Below, piece by piece: positions 1 to 13,195 of a stretch of 64,000 nucleotides of DNA. Each line of letters opens with the position of its first letter. Within the stretch, counting starts at the first letter, position 1. Origin of the DNA: Zygnema circumcarinatum (taxonomy: Eukaryota; Streptophyta; Zygnematophyceae; Zygnematales; Zygnemataceae); NCBI GenBank assembly GCA_037447605.1, contig CM074811.1, forward strand, positions 2,682,809 to 2,746,808, given 5' to 3'. The notes under the pieces are model-generated. The model was not told where the DNA came from. It did not search any database and worked only from the letters and a program-made list of their open reading frames with translations. The translations under genes were made by a program, and so were the position numbers.

Positions 1-267
1 AGGCGACTCCACAGCTGTCTATGTAGCGCTTTGCGTTGGCAAAGTTGATAGCCTACAGAAAAGTACCTCGCTGTATGTTCAACGTGGCCAAAAATTTCGG
101 AACAAGTCCTAATCACCCGCCCGGCTTGCTCAGAGCTCTTGTGTAATTTCCATTGCTTGACTTTTCAATTATCCGTGGCTTGAACATTCGAGCTTGGTCT
201 TCAGTCGGTGCCTTGCATTTTTTTGACAGGAGGCTAATCAGGTACTGCCAGGCTGAAGTTGCCGCTC

Positions 268-3200
268 ATGGATCAATGGAGCAGTGGGATGGGTTCTTAC
301 AATCAGCAATCATTTGGACAACCTGTAAGCTTTCTGCGCTAGTGCTCCGATGGCATCATTTATCCATGAGTTCAACAAAGGGAGGCAGGCGGTTGTTGTT
401 GTGACACATTGTCTTGTGGGAATTTTTTTAATACCGCCTCGTACCATCCCGCTAGTCGAAGACACTTGAACATTACAACATGGTGACTTTTTATAAGTGG
501 ACTTTATAATCCATGGCGCATTTCCTCGGGCAATTACTGCTGCATAAATGTTTTAATTTAGGTCACCTGCAGAACATTGAGCGATGCACATTAATGTGTG
601 TTGATCGTGGCTGTTCTTGCAATACGGTGCTTGCATCACTACGATGCATTTGTTTGTATGAGTGCCTTATACTTGACACAGACACTGTGCAAGCTGAACC
701 GTAATGCAAGGGAAATAATGATGTGGTATTGTGAACTGATTCCTTACTGTTGTTCTGCCTTGCTGCTGAATTACTCTTTTCCTTTACATTTTTTTCAGCA
801 GGGAGCCCAGCAACAGTCTTACGCTTATTCTCAGCAGGCACAGGTATAGTTTCTTTGGCTTGTTCAATCTCACCAAAAGAAAGACCTTCCTGGTTTGTGC
901 AACACGCGTAGAAACTTCTGCTGTTAGGAAGTGTGATACACGGGCTCTCTTTTTATTAGTCCTCTCCTGAACTCTTGCTGTGACGAACTCTTGTTTGGAA
1001 AAGGAACTTGAAGCGGTACTTGAGAAGGAGTCTCATATGAGATATCTTGGGAGGAAAGCATGATTCCCGTTTGCAAGTTCTTTATACGACTAATTGGCAT
1101 TCGTCTCTGGGGATGCCATCATGCCTTCACTTCTCCAATTCCATACAGTCGAAGCACTTTTAAAGCTTAGGACTACTGTTTTGTAGCCTTTTTCTTCCAA
1201 TTCGTACAAGAAATAAGAAACACATCTTACTATCTGTACTCACTTTTTAAAGTTCATACGTCCCGACACAGAATAAAAGACTTTTCTGCTAGCGAACTTT
1301 CATCAAATATGTAGTCCTTTTGTTTTCAAACATAGAGTTTTGATTTTATGATGCTTCAATGAGACTGTCTGAAGTTTTAGAGCAGGAAAATTGAATACAG
1401 GTTAGGCTCCGCCGATTCTGCCTCAGATGTAGCACCATGTTAAAAAAAACAGAACTGTCAAGACAGTAGATCATTTTCTATTCCAAGATTGTTGAATTGT
1501 ACGAAGCCAGTAACAGACAACGTGGAGTGCACAAGAAATGACGACATTTCAACATCCTGCCGACGCCGCAACGTTCATACTTCCACGTCGCTTTGCATGT
1601 GCAGCAGCAGAGTCAGCAGCAGCAGCAAGCTGCCGGGACTTACACTTACCAGGGGACTTCCTATGGTCAGCAACAGGCCCCTGCAGGCGCTACAGCAGTT
1701 CCTAGTGGATCTTACAGTCAGCAGCAAGCGTATTCTCAGCAGTCCTATGGCCAGCAAGCTTATTCTCAGCAGGTAAGTTGATCCCCTAAAGATATTGATC
1801 AGCAAACGCTTGCACAGTATCACATTGCCGATGCATACTCTCTGGAATTCTTTCATGTTTTTGGTGAGGCTTGATAGGCTTAAATTGAAGTTTGAATTTG
1901 CATTTAATATGCATTTTCTTTTGATGAGGACCATCGCTGCATTGTGCTCTTGATATACAAATGATTTTTCCACAGTCCTTGACCGTATTTAATCCTCATT
2001 TGAGTGTTGTACGAATGCTAATCGTTACACTACTCATGTATTTACTGATTGTTCTGACTGAACATTTCTGTATGGGTCGGTGCACTACGAGCTGTGGGAG
2101 GCTCTTGGCGTGTCAATTAGTGTCTTTGCTCGGTTGTCGAAGGAAGTTTCTTCCCTCCAGAAAGACTTTGAGATGTCTCTGCCAAACCTTGTATCGTTTT
2201 TCTCACATGTAACGGATATGGTTGACAGGCACAAAGTACAGGTGGGTCGACCCCTCAAACGGCAGCTTATGGAGGCAGTGCAGCCGGAACATATGGAGCA
2301 CCCACTGCTTCCCAAGTCCAAGGGGGGGGAGGTCAAGCTGCACAATGGGTTCAGCAGCAATCTTCCAATGTGACTGTTGCCCAGGCAGAAGCAGGAACAG
2401 CATATGGACGCAGCTCTGGGGGTGGAGCAGTAAGTGTCGTTGGACAATACGGTGGTCAATATGGGAGCATCTACGGAGCAGCTGCTAGCCAGAGTGGTTC
2501 TCAGCAGGTCGTGTGCTTTTTGAAAAACCTTTTTCTTTTCCATGAGTTAGCTTTGTCTGTATCCGTCAAGCTTCTAGAAACTGAGTCGTCTAAAGGCTTG
2601 TGTTCCGACACTGAGAATTTTGTGCCTCCACAAGCTGTTGGCCAGCTGCTCTTCTCTGCAGATTACTCTTTTCATTGCTCTGCTCCAGTTTTATCTTCCA
2701 CTGGCTAAGGTTGGATTTTTTCACTTCATACATAGCGTTCAAGTTTTGATCCTTTGCACATCTCCTTCGGGTATGGCAGGTAGCACCCTCTTCAGATTAT
2801 GGTTCGACTGCTGCCCGACCTGGCTCTGGTTATGAATCTTCTGAGAGAGCTACTCAACAAGGAGGTGGTGGATATGGCGGTGGTGCTTCAGCAGTGGTCT
2901 ATGGAACAGAGCAATTTGGCACATCTGGTGGACAATCCGGCTACGCAAAAGCAGGCGAGCAATATGGCAGCAGCTATGCTTCGAAAGGAGGAGATTTTCA
3001 AGCAAGTGCTGCTCAACAGGAGAGATCATCTTATGGAACTGCTGGATTTGGCCAAGATGGATCTTCTCGCTATCAGGAAATTGCTGCACAACAGAGGCAG
3101 GTAAATTCCAAATGGCAAATGCTGCTCGCCTCTAACTGGGTGGAAACTTTGTCAAAATTTATACTGCTTTCAAGAATGATGACGGAACCTCGTTTTTTTT

Positions 3201-6200
3201 TCGCACAAGCCTGTTGGAATCGTTAAGTCTAGGTAGGCTAGTTTGAGGTTGCGTCGTGTTCACTTACACCTGTTTTCGGAGTTTTCTTCGTGCTCTGTCA
3301 GTCATATAAAACCTATGGGCATTGGCAACGCGGTCTGTTAAAATGTCCGTACAAACAAAGCTTGGTTCATCGGCTCTCGACAGGATGTCAGTCAATCAGT
3401 TTTCTTTTGAAATCTGTATATGAGTCTAACTACAAATGCTTGCGGGAGGACGAAAGGATTATATCTGTCAGAAGGCAGTCAGTCTCCCATTAATGACCTT
3501 TGAATGCGTAATTGCAGCAAGAGCAAAAACAAGATTCTCAGCTGTATCGTCAGCAGCAGGCACTGCAGCAAGCGCAGCAAGCTGCGGCACAGTTGCGTAG
3601 TGTTGCTGCTGTTCCTTCTGCAGCTTCTGCTGCCACAAGGTATGTTCCATTCTCTGTAAGCAATTTGATCGTGGCATACATCACCGCTCCCTCTTTTCCC
3701 CCCTTTCATATTTTTCAAGGCAAAGACCTTCCACCCTATAAAAATGCCCGCTAGGATTCCATGGCGTGCGAACTATATTACCTTATTTGTTCCCATCGTG
3801 ATCTTTCCTTCTCTTGGAATTCGAAAGCTTCAAAGTTTTGGAAAGCTTCAAAGTTTTGGAAAGCTTCAAAGTTTTGAAAAGCTATGGCCTATCTGTTAAG
3901 GCGTAGCTTTGGCTGGATGTTTCTGCAGAGTCCTTAGCCAGCAAGAGTACACTGGCAGAAGTAGTGGAGCAGGAGCAGAATATGCAGGACGAGGGCAAGG
4001 GGCCCAAGGAGGCTCATATTCCCTGACCCAATCCACCCGAGCAGTTGGTTTTCCGCCGGGCACTGTATATGGAGCTGCTGCAGTTGCGGCAGCTCAGCAG
4101 CAAGTGGCTCACTATGCAGCTGCGTCGCGATCTGTAGGGGTGACTTTGGCACAGCAGGCAGCAGCCCTCAGTGCAGGGCGCGGCTTGGGAGCGATGGCTT
4201 TTGTTCAGCAGCAACCGCAACAAGTAACTTTTGCAGGAGCCACTGGAGGTCTGTGTATGCGCCTGATCGACTAAGCCTCTGCATTTTTGTCAGAATTCAC
4301 TAGCTGATGAGGAATCCATTGAGATATACATGGCCGGCTTACGTCTGTTGTTTGGGACATCCAGGAGACTTGTTTTTAGCATTTTTTGCATTGGTCCATG
4401 TCTGGAAATGTGAAACCCAGAATGTAAACCTGTGTCTGCTTCCCTGTTCTCCATTTTTTCTTGGCTTCACCAAGAAGTTGAAAGCCTTCGCATCTAAACC
4501 TACCCGAAGCCTAACCTAACCCTAGCCCTGACCTTAACTCTAACCCTTACACTGACACTACCCATGACCCTAACCATGACCCTAACCCTAACTCTAACCC
4601 TAGCCCTAACCCTAACCCAAACCCTAACCCTAACCCTAACCCTAACCCTAACCCTAACCCTAACCCTAACCCTAACCTTCAACCCTAACCCTAACCGTAA
4701 CCCTAACCTTAACCCTAACCCTAACCCTAACCCTAACTTTAACCCTAACCCTAACCCTAACCCTAACCCTAACCCTAACCCTAACCCTAACCCTAACCCT
4801 AACCCTAACCCTAACCGTAACCCTAACCCAAACCCTAACCCTAACCCTAATCCTAACTCTCAACTCTAAGCCTATCCCCTAACCCTAACCTTAACCCTAA
4901 CCCTAACCCTAACCTTAACCCTAACCCTAACCCTAACCTTAACCCTAACCCTAACCCTAACCCTAACCCTAACCTTAATCCTAACCCTAGCCCTAACCCT
5001 AACCTTAACCCTAACTCAATCCTCACCCTGGTATATAACCCTGTCTACTTTGTGCATGCATTAAAGTTCACTTTCACTCGACTACTGCAGGTTTTGGAAC
5101 AATGGGTGGCCGTGACTACACTGCAGGAAGGCTAGGTGGCGGGCCTGTACAGAGAGACATTGGTTTTTCAGGGACTCGGTCAGCCGACCGTGGTGCCCCT
5201 TCTCGTGGTTTTGATGATCGTCGAGATGATCGGCCGTCCTATCGACGGGATGCGGACCGCGGCCGTGAGGAAGATCGGAAGAGAGAGCGGTTTGACTCGC
5301 GGGATAAAGATCGCCATCCAGAGCGCGACCGAGACCGAGACCGCGACCGCGACCGCGACCGTGACCGTGATCGCGACCGCGACCGAAGTAGAGATGAAGA
5401 ACGCAGAAGGGAAAGGGGAGAGGGCAGGGAAAGTCGTGATCGTAAAGAAGAGCCGCATAGTAAGCGAGAGGATCGCAGCAAGCAAGACTTCTCTCCTGCA
5501 GCAAAGCGTGAGATTAAGTGAGTATTCTAGTTCACTGCTTTTGGCTGACTCATGATTGATTTGGCTGATGTTTGCAAGTAAGACAACGGTAACCTTTTGT
5601 CCGTGACTATTCTTTCAGCTTGTCGCTGACGTAGCCAACGGCCCATAGATGTGTTGTTGGTCGACGACGTGAATTTTTTTTTCTATAAAGAGATCATAAT
5701 GAGCTATTATGGTTACGTAGATTTTCGCTGTAAGTACAGTTTAATGCAGCGTGGGGTGTCTTTCTCGAAAAATTCATTGACGCTCATTTTTAAAAGTCCT
5801 TTGGGGGTCTGTGATGCTACAGACATTCACCGTCACGTGAACTTCGCCGACCTTATACATGCAAGGTAAATCTGCATGTCTAGGACCTTGTTCCTCTCTT
5901 AATAATATATTTTGGTTGCTATTCCACTTGCACACAACAAGCAGCTAGATATTTGAATAGTGTCAACGTCACAACTAAGGATATTGCTGCTGATGATTGA
6001 TTGTCTTACCGGCGTTCTTTTTGAAGTCATTTTCTGCCAATTCTTGCTTTTAAACTTCCCAGACGTATTGAACATTGTAATCGTTGATTGAGGATGAATA
6101 GTTCTGTTGATCAGAGAAGGCAAGAAAATTATTCCAGAAATTATTCCATTATTCTCATTGAAATAACAGCGTCTTTCGTTCTCTAAAGTGATCGTTCTTG

Positions 6201-9200
6201 AGCTTTAGTCTGCAGGATTTCTTGCATTTCTGTGCAGAGCTTTTACAGGCTATTTATGGGAATTTGCACAAATAAGCCAAATGACACTATCTGCCGTCTT
6301 ACATGCAGTAGGTCATCCGCCCCTCGTCATTCACGTGTTCAGTGGAGTTCTCATGTGTGCTGCAGATTGAACCTTTCTCTTTTGTAGAGCAAGTTAGAGA
6401 CTATCAGTCAACCTGCCGACGATATCCGAAACTTTACGCAGCACCAGAATTTTCCAAGGTAAGTGACCCTATGTCACAGTTTGCTGTTTCTTTTTGAAGT
6501 TCTGCCATTGAAATTCTGAAAAGTGATAATGCCATTTCTTTCAATCACCTGTCTCCTTTTTTCTCTATCTTTTTTTCTTCACTGTCCTGGGTGATGTACT
6601 GGGTGCTTGCAGATGGTGGCTTGCTGGGTTGACAAGGATCTTCACATACCTATTAACAGGCCCATCAGGTTGCATTGAATGCCCAACCTCCTGTCATGTC
6701 CTGTTAATGTTCCCAACTTCTACAATGCCTGAGTTTCATATTGTCTGGTCCAACATTCTTTCATGGTTTGTTTTAGAGAAAGCTCTTCCCTCCGTGTTCC
6801 AGTCAGCAGATTCTTCATCAGTGCAGCGAAACATTGAAACTTCCTATAAGTCCTTATTTGACTTCTGGTCTGTATACTGAACCGACTGGGCTAACAAGAG
6901 CAACTCCAGCACTACATTTCCTGCACGGCTCGGCTGGTCATGGTCTTTTAGTTGAGCCGGGAGATCACCCAAATTACTATGTTGGAGATTTCTCAACGAT
7001 TGAATCATCGTTCAGCCCGTTCTCGCGTTAGGACTCAGTCAAGATAATGACGCTGCAGTGCGTGGATCTTTGCATTGGATGCTACAGCTTTGAGCACGAG
7101 GCTGTAGACGTAGGGGACGACAGCGACTCCAACGAAGCTTCTGCGAAGTCCACTGACAAAACTGTTTCGGCGACCAAAGGGCCAACAGCATGGAATGCGA
7201 AGGTAACAGACAGCGGCTGCAGTGCCAAAGTGCGATGTGAGAGAGAGAGAGAGAGAGCGTGGGAGCGTCTTCAGCAGCCGAGCATGCTTCATCGATCTTC
7301 CTTTCCCTCCAGAAGCCCCGAAGCCTGTGCCGGCCTGCATCTGCCATGTTTTGAATGGTTTGCCCTGACGGTGGTTCTTTAATGAGCATTGGGGTTGAAT
7401 GAATTGTCTCGAATAGCTAGTTTGTTGTGGGCGGATCCCCAGTATTGGAACTCGTCTTCATTGGCAACTCCTCTGTACCTTCTTCCATACTATGCGATCT
7501 TGTTGTCGGACCTAAATTTTGCTATCTGACAGTCTCTGTAACAGCCCTGAGCGACCGTTGGAGGTAGCAGTTGGTGTAGGTCGGTTCCCAACTTTGCAGA
7601 TGAAGGGACAGCCTCTTTCACGTTAGAAACATTCGTTTTGGCCGACAATCAAGTGGAACTTCTCAACTTTCTGCATACCCGTGTAGACCTCAGCATGGAG
7701 ATGTTCTAAGAAATTTTGTTCTTGGGTGTGACCACTCGTACACTATTGGGAGTGCTTGAATTTTATTTCTTATTGACAGATCTGTTCTGCTCTGCATGGC
7801 AGGTCCTACTGATGGCAGGTATTGATGAGGGAGCTATGAATGAACTGGATGGAGATAATTCGACAGAAGAAAAACCTCTGCATATTCACAACCTGGTTAA
7901 GTTTGTGGCGTTGCGTAAAGATCGGAACCCCATCATGGCGGCCGGCGGACCTTGGGTTGCTGAACTCGATGGTGCTAATCCAGAGTCTGATGAGTCAGTT
8001 CTGATACGAACTGCAATAAGGTCAGTGTGGACATCTGGACATGCCACTTCCCGTTGGTTTCTCTTTACTCGATGGGGAAGCGTGTGTTCGGTTATTGGAT
8101 TTTGGGTTTTCTCGTTTCCTACTTCATCTTGTGCTAGTAGGCCTGTTAGACTTTAGACAAGTTGGTGGGTTTTCTCTCTCGTTTTTGCTGGAACATTTTC
8201 CCATGGCGGACGACCTTGTTCACTTCAAGATGAATGTATCTATGTAGTCTGATGTTTGGAGGGGCATGTACTGCATATCGTGATCGCTTGTGGAAGGGGT
8301 TATTGTGGGTACTAGTGACCCGCATAGCCTTTCCCTTTAAACCAATTATAACAGTGAGGAATGCTTCATTGTGTCTGCTTGGTGAATGGCAATACACACA
8401 GCTGACTGACAGGAAGCCAATGGATTAGTTAGCGTGCCTGGAAATCCATACTTTACATCAAATTACAACCATGCATGGCATCTCAATGAGCATCTGCTTG
8501 ACGCCCATAAACTGTTCAGGTGCACTAAGGAGACCATGGAAGTGGACCTAAGCTCTTGCACTGAATGGAATCGGTTTGTGGAAGTGAGTAAACGTTTCTG
8601 TCTCCATCTCCTTGGTTGATGCTCTCTTTCTCGGCAAAAGATATGTAAAAAAAATTATCATCAGAGTTACGCGTTTTCCATTTCTCAAGTCTTCTTCGTA
8701 AGCCGACTCCGTAAGTCAGAGAATGAGCTATCGTATTTCTGCATGGTGGCTTCAGATTCATTATGAGCGCATGGGCGAGGATGGTAGCATCTATCATGAA
8801 GTCAGCGTGTTTTTTGTCCCGAACATATGGAGTGCTCTTCCTTCACTGGAGGAGTGGAAATCCCAATGGAGAGGGCGGTTACTGGCCAAGAAGGCAGCAG
8901 CGGATGGAATGATCAAAGCGACTGGCAATAATGGTGCAGAAGTGAAGCCACCCAGCGATGATCCGGTACGGTCTTTCATGTTTGTTGTATGACACTCCAA
9001 TCTGGCTACTCATTTGCTAATCTTGAAGCAGCTTTTATTTCTAGGCTTTAATGGTCTCTGTCGACTATTGTGGAGGTCTCACGATCCTTTTCTATTTGTC
9101 AACCCATGCAGGAAAAGCAAGGGGAGGTTGCAAATGGTGGTGATGTGGATGAGACCAAAGTCCCAGCGGAAAAAGACAGTGATGCTGTAAACAAATCGGA

Positions 9201-12200
9201 AAAGGAAAATGGGAAGGATGCACCTATGTCAATTGATGAGAAGGAGCCATCCTCTCCGAGTGTTTTGGTCGTTACAAAGAGGACTCCATCTGTTAAGGTA
9301 AATTCAATACTGTCCTTCGAGTTTCATCCTTTTATTCTTCCTATGGCGGCATGCTTTAAGGAATTGAGGCAAGACGTTAGGATGCGATCAGTTGGTCTTA
9401 TCCTTCCAACTAAGACTAAACGGACGATAAAGTAGTCATGTGCGTGTGTTAGAGAGGGAGAAGTAGCGAGGGAAAGATAGTGGGAACGGAGGGTGGAGGG
9501 GAAGAGTGAGGAGAGAAATATCCTTAGGCACCAAACTTGTAAATGGTCAATTGTGATGGATTGACATCACTCAGTTGTTTTTTGCATAGATTTTGAAACT
9601 GGCACTTTGCTCCATGGTCATCTTTCCCATGGATGTTGGTTTGGATGTCTCGCTTCATAAGCTTTGACTTATGATTGCTGTGACGGGCCTGTTAAATCCC
9701 TAAGGTCATTTTCATGTGTTCCCATTCATCCAAAGACCAAAGCTTATCGTCCCGTAGATATGTGTTCGTAAGTATTTAGTAAAGCAATTTTGTGGTGTTG
9801 CTGCTCGGCAGATGAGATCCATGACAATCTCGCTAGATGGACTGCTCGATTATGACGAGGAAGATCGGGAAGAGCATACTTTTGAAGTGAGTTTCTGTTT
9901 GCCCAACTTATCCTCCAACCTTATCTTATCTTTCCAGTCTCCATGATTCCGGTTTGGTCTGATGAAATCTGTGCAGTTACGATTTTTCTGTGTCGTTTCT
10001 GGCAATCGACAGGGAACCAATGTTTACTCTTTTTATCTCCCTACCACTAAGTTTGAGGGTTTTCTTGGGCTGTAGCTATCGCTGTTTGCAGAAGCTTTCC
10101 ATGAATACCTCCAGTACGAAGCAGGCAGGCGAATCCTTACAAATTTGAATGTAAGCATGTCTGACCTGTACGCCTAACTTCTATGTGCTTTTCTGCGTTG
10201 AAGGCAGTTACATTTTCGAAATTCATTTTAAGTGAAGATGTAGCAGATGTACGAGAGCTTGGCTCCGTTGTTTGTTAGAAGTGCCCCTCGCTGCGAGAAT
10301 TGCGACCATGGATTCTGGTGAAAATCAACGTAGTAAAGTGACAGTGAACAGATTATTTAGTGTAAGCTCTTTCTTGCACGCTTTTGCAGACTGTTCGGGA
10401 GGTTGGCCTTGCTCGAAAGCGGGAGGAGAAGAAGAGGCCCTTGGAGAGAGAGGAGATAGAAAAGAAAGACATCGACACCAAGGACGGAGAGTCCGCACAT
10501 CCACGAAAAAAATCAAAATTTACAGATACCCCAGATGCTGCGAATGAGGAGGGAGGACCCGAGGGCTCTGTGCCTGCCCAAAATGGGTCTGCTACCCATG
10601 TAAAGAGTGAGGTAGATACCCACGTAAAGAGTGAGGTAGATGCAGAGCATGGAGAGGAGAAGCAAGGGGAGAATGGAGGGGTTGCTACTGAGGAGGCCCC
10701 CCCTGTGAAGGTGGAAGAAGGTGTAGTCAGTGAAGCAGAGAAACCATCAGTCAGTAGCCAAGCGGATACCGTTGATGGAGATATTTCTGCCCCGGAGAAG
10801 TTGTCAGAGGTGAGCAGGAGGGACATGTTCCACTTATTTGCATATATATCTCTCCCTCCCTCCCTCTATTCCCCACTTTCTCTCCTCCCTTTTACTTCCC
10901 ACTTATGTTCTTCTCCCGTTTCGTCCATAACGGACGCTCACCCCTTCCCCACTTCTTTGCTCTCTTTAATTTCCCTCTTTTCTTTTCTTATGTGCATGCA
11001 TCCGAATGTTTACACTTGGGGCTTTTGAACAAAAAAGAAGACCTCTTTATTCAGAAAGTTTATGCCGCAAACCCTGCCTCGTTGTTTCGGCATGTGAGCG
11101 ATGTACAGCAGGGGATTAAGCATACCTTTTTCCTACTTAACTGGGTCACTTGAGTAGTTTTTTATGAGCGACTCAAATTTTGTTTCTGGATGCAATTGCA
11201 GGATTTGACACCTGTGAAAAAGGAGAAGGTGGAGACCAAAGTTGTTGTAGACCTGCCCTTGCTGAAAGTACGACTTCTCCCGCCCATTCTGAGAGACTGA
11301 ATCTCTATCAACTGCGAATTCATTGTTTCCTTCCATTTTCTTGACGTGGGGCACTTTCGTAGTGTGGTCCTGTTGCTTTGAGGTCATCAGTTTTGTGTTT
11401 TGGAGTGATTTTTTTTCAGAGAAAATGTCAGGGTTGAGGGTAAGCAAGCAGGTAGAATGGTTGTGAAAGGATTTCGTTTGACAAATTGTCCGATTCATGC
11501 TGCTGTCCTTACAGGCTTATCGTTACTTTGATCGAAACCGTGTCAACTATCTCAAGGTTTGCCCTTTCAACAACTTTTTTCAGAGTAGTGCCATTTCTAA
11601 ACCGGTGCTATTGACTTCTGCCTCTGCAATAGACTTCCTGTAGGACTATGTTTGTTAAGTAGTTTTCTTTAAGCTTGTGAAACTACTTCCAATTGATGCT
11701 CTGAATGGCAGGAAGAGGATTCTGATTAAAGCCCTCCATGCCGTTGTGTGCTGTGCTGGTATTGAAATCCGTCAGGCGGAAGATATGCGGCGGCTGCTCC
11801 ACTGCTTGGGCCATTGTTTGTCTCACAGATACGTGAAGGTCAGTTTATACCTCATGCTGCCCCTTCAACCTACCTCTGCCTCATGGAATGCCGATGAAAG
11901 GTGTTGAGCACAAGTGGAGGCTGCTTATTGCTGCTTATTGCAGCTTATTGCTTATTTCTTATTGCTTATTGCTTATTGCTTATTGCTTTTTGCTTATTGC
12001 TTATTGCTTTTTGCTTATTGCTTATTGCTTATTATTGCTTATTGCTTTCATAGCCAGACGCTATGGCTCCCTAGGCAGCTCCAGGCCTCCCTTTTGTTTC
12101 TCAAGGACCGAAGCTGTCCTTGTGCTCTCCTGTCACGTCACGTCCTCAGACAGAGTTGTGCCTGTGGCAGGACCTCGTGGCGTGGGGCGTGATGGAGTCG

Positions 12201-12275
12201 GGCAAGGCCAGAGACGACCGCATTCTGTACCGCACTCTGGCAGAGAAAGTGGAGGCAGCACCTGAACTCGCTTGA
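268..12275 (+). CDS. CCAR1 / SHORT ROOT IN SALT MEDIUM 1-like nuclear coactivator (multi-exon)
   Basis: Readable exons: 268-324, 799-843, ~1605-1772, 2229-2507, 2780-3100, 3518-3639, 3929-4248, 5091-5517, 6366-6458, 6613-6668, an exon ending 7202, 7803-8020, 8520-8583, 8756-8965, 9112-9297, 9812-9886, 10076-10150, 10390-10809, 11202-11267, 11515-11555, 11776-11838, 12171-12275. The start [10 protein letters not shown] opens the first exon. The N-terminus is Q/G/Y/S-rich and prion-like ([16 protein letters not shown]). An (RD)n block follows at 5330-5390. Next is a CCAR/DBC1 core: [14 protein letters not shown], then [15 protein letters not shown], the segment ending [10 protein letters not shown], and [14 protein letters not shown]. 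An EF-hand-like tail contains [13 protein letters not shown] and [16 protein letters not shown]. The exon at 10390 is charged and carries a tandem HVKSEVD duplication. By family knowledge these proteins are nuclear coactivators linked to transcription, splicing and, in plants, salt stress. One or two exons at 5518-6365 and 6669-7150 are unresolved, so the exact protein length is unknown. Confidence 0.85.
3823..3876. repeat. Three exact 18-bp tandem copies
   Basis: GAAAGCTTCAAAGTTTTG is repeated at 3823, 3841 and 3859 without mismatch, inside the intron 3640-3928 of the CCAR-like gene. Confidence 0.95.
4510..5020. repeat. Interstitial telomere-type array (CCCTAA)n inside an intron
   Basis: About 510 bases of CCCTAA units with scattered variants (CCTTAA, CCGTAA, CCCAAA, CCCTAG) fill most of the intron 4249-5090 of the CCAR-like gene. 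The unit is TTAGGG type on the minus strand. Variants rise toward both ends, and the middle is nearly pure. Confidence 0.95.
11921..12048. repeat. Heptamer minisatellite (TTATTGC)n in an intron
   Basis: About 15 copies of GCTTATT, some altered to GCTTTTT or CTTATTT, fill much of the last CCAR-like intron (11839-12170). Confidence 0.9.
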
Positions 12276-13161
12276 AGAAGTTGGGTGGGGCCCGGCATGA
12301 AGGGTTCAAAAACGAATTCCAGAATGCGAGCAGGAGCAGATTCGGATCCGGAGGGCTCGTAATGCTGGAAATTGCTTTTTGCAGTCTTTTAAGGGGACAG
12401 GGTTAGGGTTAGGGTTTGATGAAGCCGCGAAGTGATTTTTCTTCATAGCGGAGCAAACTGTTAGTCTTCAGCAGAACAAGTTTGTTGCTTCCTGCAGGAG
12501 ATGAAGTATTTCTGCCGGATGTTTGTGCTTTTGCTACTTTACATATGTTCATGGGTTGGGAGAAAGGATGCTCAGCACTGTGACCCTCCCCTCGACATTG
12601 GCCATGAAAAGCCTGTGCTTGTCCCGTTTCCTGTTGAGCATGCCACTTTACTTGTGCTGTCCTAGGGCCGTAGTCCTTCAGGCAGCAACGTTTCCCTTTC
12701 TGAGTGGGGCTCCGTTTGCCATTTTTCTGCATGGTTCGAGTTTCCTCAGCGGAGTTTCAGGAACCAATCAGCCGTGAACCCATCAACCAGCCAATCCAAT
12801 CAGCCGTGGCATACCGCTAAGCTCGACCTAAATGTGCGATCTAACTTTGTTCGAAAATCTCTGCTGACGCTATGAATGGACTGCGGTTAGACCGTCACAA
12901 AAGCGCCGATTGGCAGAGGCTTCCCATTACGGAGGTCGACAGGCGCCGTCTCCCGTGAAGGAGGAGGTGTCCCTCTTTTTTTAGGGTTGTTAGGGTTGTT
13001 AGGGTTTCTAGGGTTAAATTCAAATACACGCAAAAAGTGTGTTAATAGGACACTTCCAAAATGAATCATCCCTCGTCACGAGGGAACGAAAAGAGGCTAG
13101 AGGAGAGAGGGAGGAGGCTAGGGAGAGGGCACGGTCCTTGTTAGTGGGCTCTGTTGCGTGG

Positions 13162-13195
13162 CAACAACAACATGCATATGTGCATGTTGTTGTTG
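13162..13195. repeat. Perfect 15-bp inverted repeat (hairpin)
   Basis: CAACAACAACATGCA (13162-13176) faces its exact complement at 13181-13195 across a 4-base loop. Confidence 0.85.

Noticed and set aside
4564-4869. Open frames of TLTLTL and NPNPNP repeats
   Set aside because: They are translations of the telomere-type array and have no coding meaning.
5651-5869. A 72-codon frame containing [14 protein letters not shown]
   Set aside because: Followed by a GT but I could not connect it in phase with the CCAR-like exons on either side; it may be a missed exon but I cannot support it.
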